Assembly (NCBI RefSeq): GCF_024323335.1 | Contig: NC_066584.1 | Span: 272,157,618-272,221,617, forward strand | Length of the DNA: 64,000 nt | From: Lathyrus oleraceus | Lineage: Eukaryota; Streptophyta; Magnoliopsida; Fabales; Fabaceae | Direction of reading: 5' to 3' | In this document: in pieces, positions 56,098 through 64,000 of the stretch | How the letters are laid out: every line of letters starts with the position of its first letter | Numbering within the stretch: the stretch's first letter is position 1 | Position numbers and translations under genes: made by a program | The notes under the pieces: model-generated | Seen by the model: the letters and a program-made list of their open reading frames with translations, nothing else | Database searches by the model: none | Told to the model about the DNA's origin: nothing

Positions 56098-57450
56098 ATG
56101 TGCCTTTGTGTGCATTTTTACACAAAGAGCTATAAAGATAACTCAACAAGCGGACCCCCAACTGTAAATTCTTGTTCTACCTACATTGCCAACATTTACG
56201 CCAGATGGAACCTGTGTTGCTGGAATAAAATCTTTCACCGCCTCTTTTGGGTGTTTGAACCGTGCATCAAAGATTTTGCATTCTGCAAACCTATTATTCA
56301 AATTGATAGAACATGGTTATACGCAAATGCAAGGGTACTTTGCTTATGGCTGTTGGACAAGACATTAACAATAATGTCTTTCCCATTGCCTTTGCTCTGG
56401 TTGAAGGTGAAACCGTTGGTGGTTGGGGTTTCTTCCTTCGACATCTCAGAACACATGTCGCTCCACAAGTCAATCTTTGTTTGATTTCAGATAGACATGC
56501 TGCCATTGAGAGTGCTTACAGTAACCATGATAACAGATGTCATGATCCTCCTTCTACCCATGTCTATTTCATTAGACATATCGCACAAAACTTTATGCGT
56601 GCAATCAAAGATAAGAACCTTTGTAAAAAAGTGGTGAATGCAGGGTATGCTCTAACTCAGCCGTCATTTCAACATTACTGTGATGAAATTAGATTGTCTA
56701 ATGCAGATGCAGGAAGATGGGGGGATAACATACCAGTAGAGCAGTGGATAATGGCATTTGACAGAGGCTGACGATGGGGCCACATGACAACAAACCTTGT
56801 GGAATGCATGAACGACGTATTCAAAGGCATTAGAAATCTACCAATAACCGCTTTGGTCAGAACAACCTATTTTAGGTTGGCATCTACCTTCACAACCAGA
56901 GGTAAAAGATGGAGTGCAGTGTTAATGTCAGGTCAAATATTCAGTGAATGTTGTATGAAAGTGATGAAAGAGGAAAGTATCAAAGCTAGCACACACGCGA
57001 TTACAGTCTTTGACCGTCATACGCAAAATTCCAGTGTACAGGAAACAATGGACCACAATGAGGGGATGTCAAATTTATCCTATGCTGTCAAACTAAACAG
57101 AAATTGGTGCGACTATGGAAAGTTCCAGGTCTTGCGTATTCCTTGCTCCCATGTTTGCGGCATGCGCACATACCCGCCAAGACGCTTATAACCATCTATC
57201 TGATGTTTACAAGGTCATTATCATCACGAATGTGTATAACAAAAGCTTCTCAATGCTACCAATGGAGGAATACTGGCCTCCATATGAAGGTGACATAGTT
57301 TGACACAACGATGAAATACGGAGAAAGAAAAAAGGACAGTCAAATAACACGCGTATTAGAACAGAAATGGATACGACTGATAAAATGATAAGATTATGCA
57401 GTATATGTCGTCAACCAGGACACAATAAGAACAAATGTCCCAATCTATGA
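56098..57450 (+). pseudogene. MULE transposase (MURA-like), decayed
   Basis: It reads FHRLFWVFEPCIKDFAFCKPI up to about 56325 (with IDRTWLY in place of the usual DGTWLY), then after a frameshift KGTLLMAVGQDINNN, FPIAFALVEGETVGGWGFFL and LISDRHAAIESAY (MULE transposase domain). One TGA at 56769 interrupts an otherwise continuous frame to NLVECMNDVFKGIRNLP and the SWIM finger (WCDYGKFQVLRIPCSHV, with the second Cys changed to Tyr). After another shift near 57160 come YWPPYEGDIV, a further TGA and a terminal zinc knuckle (CSICRQPGHNKNKC) ending at 57450. Too damaged to be active. Confidence 0.85.
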
Positions 57451-57586
57451 GCAACATCTACATCATAATTTAGTACCTCCTTTCAATTTTTGTAACCTTG
57501 GACTTTTATATATCATTATCTTTTTGTTACAACAAGGTTAACAACAAACATCACTACAACATAAGCAAACTTAAAACAGAACATTT

Positions 57587-57856
57587 CTAACTGATTTCAA
57601 CATTTAAACTGATGTCATCTCGTCCAAACATCATTTCCCTAGCATCCTTATCAATTTTTACTCGGACCCAACCAAATATACTATCGAGTCTCTCAATACT
57701 TCTAATTTGTTTTCCTTATGGTATTTTTCCATCTAACCAACGAACCAACTCCCTCTTCAGTTGATCGAAACTACAAATGTTCCAGAAGAACATCAATATC
57801 AGAGGCTTGTCTCTCGAATAAATCACTTTTCCATAGCGGCGACGAACACCAAACAT
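57587..57856 (-). pseudogene. Small companion ORF of the MULE, 90 codons, one stop
   Basis: The minus frame begins MFGVRRRYGKVIYSRDKPL and continues with LMFFWNICSFDQLKRELVRW, one TAA in the middle, then GKQIRSIERLDSIFGWVRVK and ends REMMFGRDDISLNVEIS before TAG at 57587. I do not recognise the family. A single stop, a proper ATG and terminal stop, and protein-like composition suggest that it was coding. It sits between the transposase 3' end and the right TIR, the position that an accessory MULE gene would take. Function unknown. Confidence 0.5.
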
Positions 57857-57924
57857 CTTTGCAATGTGACGAATGAGATGTGGAAAAATGAATCACACAA
57901 CACATCTATTTATAAAAAAAATTC

Positions 57925-58181
57925 ACATTACACTGAGGCGCCAGACCAATTGGCGTCTCCTTTTCCAAATTACACATGGAAGCCAATTGGATTGACAACA
58001 CCATGTCCTGTAGCCAATCCAATTGGCGTCCCCACTTAAAAATTAAGGGTAGACGCCAATTGGTTTGGCGCCTATGCCTTAGGTATTTTTTTTTGAAACT
58101 GTGGTAGATTGAATATTTTTTTGAAAACTAGATTATTTTGGGATTTTTTTTGAAAACATGGGGTATTTGAGTAAAAAATTC
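57925..58181. repeat. MULE right terminal region
   Basis: GAGGCGCCAGACCAATTGGC, CCAATCCAATTGGCGTCC and GACGCCAATTGGTTTGGCGC are followed by the T-rich TIR ending AAAAAATTC, the inverse of the left end. Confidence 0.75.
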
Positions 58182-59364
58182 ACCATGCTTATCAAGCACC
58201 CAACACCAATTGTTTTCATTCATTGACCCACGAAAATCCTAAATGGTAGCCAATAGATTACTCACCAATTCAAGTTCCCAAACCAAAAAAATCACTCATC
58301 AACTAAGGTCCCATGACCAAACTCCGCCAACATAGCCGCCCAAGTCGCTAACTTTTCCACCACGCTAGATTAAGATTAGGAATATCCCTGAGAAACAAAC
58401 TCCCAGGGAATATGAATAAGTCAGGGGTTATCTCAAAATAAGGTGGAAAGACAATTACCCACCTTCCTCGAAAAGACACTCCATGAACGAATCATAAATT
58501 TTTTGGAGATCAGAATCATGAATAGAGATCTTCTTCCACCACGTCGAGGTATATCTAAATGCTTTAAACCCCCAGTAGAGGATAAGACTACACAAACCGC
58601 CATATCTACACAAAAGGATATTGAGCCAGAAGCCATCACCATGCAATAATCTTTATTTACCTAAATGATTCAAATTAGCCAAACACATATTTCTAACTCC
58701 CAATTTCCTCTCATGTTACTTAAGTGACTTCAAAAACAAGAGAGGGATGAGAGACATGATATTTTTTTCAAAAATTTAAAAAATTTAAATTAATTTTTAA
58801 ATTAGTTTTAAGAAATGAGAAGGGATTAATTACTTTGTTCGATCCAAAATAAGAAACATATCCGAAGTATATTAGTCCGATCTAAAATCAAGAGGTCTGC
58901 TCAAGTACCCAAGAATTTCTATGTATAAAAAAAGAGAGAGCTAAATTCAACAAATGGTTTAGAGGACGAGACAAAATGGTAGATAAAGTCAGCAATATTA
59001 AGCAAGCAAATTGCTTTAATTTTGGCACTTTAATTTCGTTTTTCAAGTGGGAAGCGTAGTACTAACATTGACATAAAGAATAACAAGCATTTAAATATAT
59101 GGTTACATCTGAGGTGGTTAGAACAATATGAAGATGAGTAACAAGATTGTTGATGATCATCAATGAAACAACTCCATAATTAAGGATTTCTAGTAAGACA
59201 ACTATTAAACGTGTATTGTTCAACAACAAGCTTCGTATCCTTCAAATCAAGATAGGTTAAACAAATTAAACGTCTATTAATGTTTATTAATTTGCTATTT
59301 TTATTTTGCAAGGTTTCGGTCCAATTAACTTGATTAATATTTAAAAAAAATAGTCAGTGCGGTA
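58182..59364. other. Spacer without recognised content
   Basis: AT-rich sequence; short overlapping frames on both strands around 58433-58649 have no recognisable motif. Nothing else seen. Confidence 0.5.
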
Positions 59365-60140
59365 TACGGGTCATTTATTTGATATAATATAAAATATATT
59401 TGAATATGTATTTAAATTTAAAATTAACTATTAATTTTAAAATAAACAGTAATTATATAAATTTAGTTGTATTAAATGCAAAAAGAAAAAAAGAGATAGG
59501 TGAGATGAAATGAATATTTGATATTTGAAAATAAAGATTTTATCTTTTAAATTAAGATAATTATTGATTAAAATAAAATATATATTGTGCTGATAGTGAC
59601 CCGTGAAATAGAAAGTTTATTTGATACAATATAAAATATATTTATTAATATATATAAATTTAAAATGAGTTACTTTGTCGTAAAATGAAAAATAATTATA
59701 TAAACTCAATTCCATTAAATAATTATTTCAAAAGAAGAAAAAAAGATTCGTGAGAAGAATAAAGAAAAAAAAGAGAGGATATTTTGATATTTTGAAATAA
59801 ATTTTTTATCTTTCAAATCAAGATAGATTGTTGATTAAAATAAAATAGACATTGTACTGATAATGATTTGTGAAATAAAATAATTATTTGATACGATCTG
59901 AAATGTATTTAGATAGACATGCAAAATTTAAAATGATTTATTTAATTGTAAAGTGAATAATAATTATATAAATTTTATTGTATTAAATAATCATACAAAA
60001 GAAAAAATATAATTTAGATGGAGAAAGAAAAAAAATTAATATTTAAAATAAAGATTTTGTCTCTCAAAAATTAAGATAATAATTTATTAAAATAAAGTAG
60101 ATATGTGCTGATAGTAACTCGTGAGATAAAATAAATTGTT
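59365..60140. repeat. AT-rich tandem repeat, three units of ~240-270 bp
   Basis: Units begin near 59381 (GATATAATATAAAATATATT), 59623 (GATACAATATAAAATATATT) and 59890 (GATACGATCTGAAATGTATT). They share TTATATAAATTxxxTTGTATTAAATAA and GTGCTGATAGTGACCCGTGA-like ends. A partial fourth unit starts near 60110. Confidence 0.75.
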
Positions 60141-60416
60141 AGTTTTATTAAAATTAAAAAATAGATTATTAGTAATTTTAGTGATAATAAATAAATAGAG
60201 AAAACAAATTAAAATAGAAGAATTTGAAGTTTTAATCAAAAGAGAGAATAAGTGGATGTAATATGTAATTGTGATTTAATGAATGAAAGTTGGAAAATGA
60301 ATGTCATATATCATGCTGTTATAGTGTTATAGGAGATGAGAATGTAAAGGGTAAACATTACTTAATTATTTAAATGTCCTTTTCTAAATGTAAATAATTT
60401 GTAGTGAAAAAATAAT

Positions 60417-60889
60417 TTAGAAAATTCTTGCAATTGATTTTTGAATAGGAAGAGTTTTGTGCATAATAAACTCTAAGACTTCCGCTGGAATATTCAAAAT
60501 TGTTCTTAAAAGTTTATAATCAAACTTAAAGTAGGTTCCTTTAACAGTAGAACTAATAACACCATTCTTATAAATCATGTTAGTGTAGAAGGCTCTCACT
60601 AGGTCAGGAAATATGAAATCATTCATACTAACCAATCTATCTATTTTCTGACTTACTAACACTTCTCCAAATTGAAAACGAGGATATGAAAAAGTATCCA
60701 CATTTACATACCTAGGTCCAAAAACAGGTTTAGAGAGAAAGCATTCAAGGTATCTCTTTTGTTGCTCTCTTGATGTAAATAACTTCTTCAATCTAGAGTC
60801 AAAAAGGTTGATGATGATTTTGGTGCATTAGGGGATGTTGCCTTCTTATTTCCCTTTGAAGACATGCCAATCTTGAGTTTTGGTGCCAT
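60417..60889 (-). pseudogene. Putative plant transposon protein (Transposase_32-like), N-terminal part
   Basis: The start MAPKLKIGMSSKGNKKA is at 60889. After a probable one-base frameshift near 60805 the frame continues LKKLFTSREQQKRYLECF, DLVRAFYTNM and SSTVKGTYFKFDYKLLRTIL. Legume 'putative plant transposon protein' sequences (PF20167 type) have this pattern of a phosphorylation-like basic start, then 'YPDLVREFY' and 'V.G....D...L..IL.IP'. It ends at 60417, shorter than usual, so I treat it as partial. Confidence 0.55.
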
Positions 60890-61239
60890 GAATGAATGTT
60901 GAGAAACTTAGAGAATTTTTTATGAAGGTTTAAGTTTTTAGAGAAAAGTTTGATTTTTGACGAAGAAAAGTGTAGTGATAGGTTTGTAATATTTTGATGA
61001 ATAAAAGTTAAAAAGGTAGATGTGAGAATTGATGGGATTTGGTATTGGAAAGATGAGTTGGTAAAAGGTAGTAGTAAAGAGTGAATTTAAATTTTGGTCA
61101 AAAAAGGAGTGAGAGGGCGCAGGTTTGGGAAGAGAGAAGGGGAACCGATTCTGAAAAATCATATGGGGTATGCTAGGGTTAATTACTTGTTTGACCAAGT
61201 TTCACGTGATACCAAAATTAAATGATTTTAAAATAAAAA

Positions 61240-61880
61240 ACATACAGTTTTAATCGATTAAAGTAAGTGTGTAATCAATGCAGCTCAATTAAAATGCATA
61301 TTTTGCTTCAAGTGCAATCGATTGAAAAAAGGGTGCAATTGATTGCATCTCAATAAAAAAATAAATATTGTATCAGGCGTAATCGATTGAAATAATGGTG
61401 TAATTGATTGCACAAAATAATGATTCAATTCTATTCCTAGTGGAAAACACATTTAGAAGCATTTCAATCAATTCTAACAAGCGAGTAATTGATTGAACCT
61501 GAAGAAAATTTTGAAAACTATTTTAAATACTTATGTAATTAAAGGAGAGGAAATCATATCATAAAGATCAAATAATCAAATCATATTGAATAAAATCGAA
61601 GTAATAAAAAATGAATAGAATCAATATAATCAAGTATATAATCAAGAGATGCCATGAAAAGGAGTGACTTAAGTAGTGATCATGATTCAACATTTTTCAA
61701 AACTTGTCCAGGTGCAATCGATTGCACAAGCCTGTTAATCGATTGCAAGGGCTAAAAATTTGAAAAAATGCACTGTTGCAATCTATTGAAATAATGGTGT
61801 AATCGATTGCAAGGGTTTAAAGATTATTTTTCATAATACCATTCAATCGATTGCAAGAAGGCTTCAATCGATTACTTGCT
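61240..61880. repeat. Cluster of AATCGATT palindromes
   Basis: About 14 copies of (C)AATCGATT(G) or one-base variants occur in 640 bp, usually in pairs about 20-30 bp apart, for example GTGCAATCGATTGCAC and TTAATCGATTGCAAGG near 61711-61750. No gene overlaps. Confidence 0.75.
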
Positions 61881-62158
61881 GAATTATTTTGAAATTTTTT
61901 TCTAAGTCCAAAACTCCATGCATGCATCAAAATTTATTTTCAACCAATACTATTAAAACATTTACAAATATTTTAACAAAGTATGGAATGAATTTTTTCA
62001 AATGCACGATCAATTAAATTGAGCACTTTAAGATTGCATATGATAAGAATTTTCATATACCTTGATTGATCATAAGAATTTTTTTATCTTCTTCTTGGAT
62101 AATAATACTTGAGCTTGAAATCATTGTCTTCATCAAAACTTGTTGGAAGCTTGTCTTT

Positions 62159-64000
62159 ACACATATGTCTTACATGAATATTTGGGGTTGTGAAGTTTAT
62201 GTGAAATGACAAATTTTAACTAAGCATGAGCCCAAATATGACAAATGCTTATTTGTGGGGGTATCCTAAAGAAACAAAAGGGTATTACTTCTACAATCCT
62301 TCTGAGGACAAAATTTTTGTCGCTTGAACTAGAACATTCCTGGAAAAGGACTTCATTTTCAAAGGAATCAATGGGAGGAAAGTAGAGCTAGAAGAAATTC
62401 AAGAATCACAAATCATTGGCAAGAAGTTGTGGAAGAGAAACCTACTAAAGTAGAACAAGACCAACATAGGTTAAATATGACACGTCACAAACTTCGGAGA
62501 TATGGATATCTCAGAACTAATCAAGGTGATGTATTTCTTATGGGTTAAGATGATCCTATGACCTACTAAGAGGCCATCACCAGTTCTGAGTCTGAGAAGT
62601 GGCTAGAAGCCATGAAATCTGAAATGAATTCCATGTACACAAATCAAATTTGTACCTTGGTTGAGCCTTCTGTAGGAGTCAATCCTATAGGATGCAAGTG
62701 GGTCTTCAAAAATAAAACTGACATGGATGGTAAAGTACATGCCTATAACACAAGACTGGTTGCTAAGGGAAACAAGCAAATTCATGTTGTAGACTATGAT
62801 GAAACCTTTATTCAGATTTTACTTGTTATGGATGCATATCATAATTATGAAATATAGCAAATGAACATCAAGACGTCTTTCTTGAATGTAAATATTCTTG
62901 AGGATATTAACATGACACAACCTGAAGGATTTGACATACCAAAGAAAGCCAAAGATATTCAAGTTACATCGATCAATCCATGTATTGAAGCAAGCTTCTA
63001 GAAGTTGGAATCTTCATTTGGATGAAACAGTAAAAAACATGGATTCATTAAAACCAAAGATGAACCTTATATCTATAAGAAGGTTAATGGGATCATGATC
63101 ATCTTCTTGATATTATATGTAGACGATATATTACTCAATAGAAAAGATGCCCCTACCTTGTAGCAAGTGAAAACTTGGCTATGGAAATGCGTTTCTATGA
63201 AAGACCTGGATGAAAAAATCTATATATAGGAATCAAGATCTATAGAGATAGATCATAAAGACTGCTTGGACTAAGTCCGAGTACATACATAGATAAAGTG
63301 TTGAGACACTTAAATATACATGATTCTAAGAAAGGATTCATAATTATGCAACGTAGCTTATATCTATCAAAAACTCAATCCTCTTCAACTAAGGAAGAAA
63401 GGGATCACATGAATAAGATTCAATATGCATCTACGATAAGATCTATCATGTATGCCATATTATGTACTTGACCAGATGTCTCGATACTTTAAGTGCAATG
63501 AGTAAGTACCAATCTGATCCTAATGATGCTTATTAGGTTGTTGTCTAGAATATCCTTAAGCACTTGAGAATGGATAAGGAATTATTAGTTATATAGGGAG
63601 GCCAGAAAAAGCTCTCTATAATTGGATGCATCCATTCTAGCTTCCAGACACATAAGGATGACATTAAATCGCAATTTGATTATGTCTTTTGTTTAAATGG
63701 TGACCCTGTGAGCTGGAAAAATTCAAAGCAGGATACAATCGTTGATTCTACAACCAAGGTCGAGTATATTTCTGCCTCAAATGCAACAAAGGAAGTTGTT
63801 TAGATTAAGAAGTTCACTAGTGAAGTTGGCATGATCCCTAGCATTGTGGAACCCATTGATCTCTATTGTGATAACAATTGTACGATCGCAAAGCTAATGA
63901 GCCTAAATCTCACCAACAATCTAAACACATACTTAGACGATATCATCTCATTCTAGAGATAATAGATAAAGAATATGTGAAGATATGTAGAGTACCAACA
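62159..64000 (+). pseudogene. Decayed copia pol fragment, runs off the right edge
   Basis: It matches the 21334-23230 part of the intact copia element, from late integrase (TATGTCTTACATGAATATTT) through RT (CCTATAGGATGCAAGTGGGT) to RNase H. It has many stops and frameshifts: the YVDD box region is readable near 63118 but the frame is broken on both sides. It starts abruptly within integrase. The divergence (roughly 10-15% by eye) makes it much older than the intact element. Confidence 0.9.

Larger units (their letters stand above)
54324..58181. mobile_element. MULE (Mutator-like DNA transposon), 3858 bp, with captured plant mobile domain gene
   Basis: The ends GAATTTTTTATCTAAATAA and (reverse) GAATTTTTTACTCAAATAC are inverted and continue as degenerate TIRs of at least 100 bp. 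The flanks are ACCATTCTT (54315-54323) and ACCATGCTT (58182-58190), a 9-bp target duplication with one mismatch, the size expected for Mutator. Both subterminal regions carry CCAATCCAATTGGCGTC-type repeats. Inside are a transposase pseudogene (plus), a plant mobile domain pseudogene (minus) and a small ORF (minus). Confidence 0.85.

Noticed and set aside
58433..58649. Short frames of 63-69 codons on both strands
   Set aside because: They overlap each other on opposite strands and show no recognised domain.
59365..60140. Scaffold-attachment or origin function for the AT-rich triplet
   Set aside because: Only base composition supports it.

Overview
This window is repeat-dominated legume nuclear DNA, most likely from tribe Fabeae (pea, vetch or Lathyrus type). 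The main evidence is two giant Ty3/gypsy elements of Ogre type, with LTRs of about 5-6.5 kb, a tRNA-Arg-type primer site and a pol tail ending in characteristic stem-loops. Spliceosomal introns, a (TA)n microsatellite and AT-rich spacers agree with a plant genome. No bacterial-type genes, tRNA, rRNA or CRISPR were seen.

Layout. 1-12774: Ogre-1, minus strand, an internally deleted element with a 6.5 kb 5' LTR, inserted in exon 2 of a PET100-like gene. 12775-26692: duplication copy A, holding the PET100 remnant, a PUB43/44-like U-box/ARM pseudogene cut by a complete 8.9 kb Ty1/copia element (15851-24738, TSD GCAGC, about 99% identical LTRs, intact 1319-codon gag-pol), and a MULE-end fragment. 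26693-39121: Ogre-2, plus strand, 5'-truncated in RNase H, carrying a solo copia LTR in its integrase and an L1-type LINE in its LTR. 39122-43543: unrecognised spacer, a MITE-like fold-back, a degenerate tandem array and (TA)n. 43544-54467: duplication copy B, with an apparently intact two-exon PET100-like gene (the best candidate for a functional host gene) and a second PUB43/44-like copy. That copy has lost its U-box to a 3.4 kb foreign segment and carries a nearly complete intron-containing PGRL1 gene fragment in its ARM region. 54324-58181: a MULE with a 9-bp TSD (8/9 match), a divergent plant-mobile-domain pseudogene, a decayed transposase and a small unknown companion ORF. 58182-64000: AT-rich tandem repeats, a Transposase_32-type ORF, a cluster of AATCGATT palindromes and a decayed copia pol fragment running off the edge.

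Host story: a PET100 + PUB43/44-like unit was tandemly duplicated after the MULE had landed downstream, and both PUB copies then decayed independently. Neither copy can encode a normal U-box E3 ligase.

The most interesting signal is not a gene. Non-coding parts of several retroelements (Ogre-2 3' region, Ogre-1 3' region, copia U3 and leader) hold tandem arrays of short hairpins. In several of them the stem sequence changes from unit to unit while pairing is kept. I found these by eye; they need covariation statistics and comparison with other family members.
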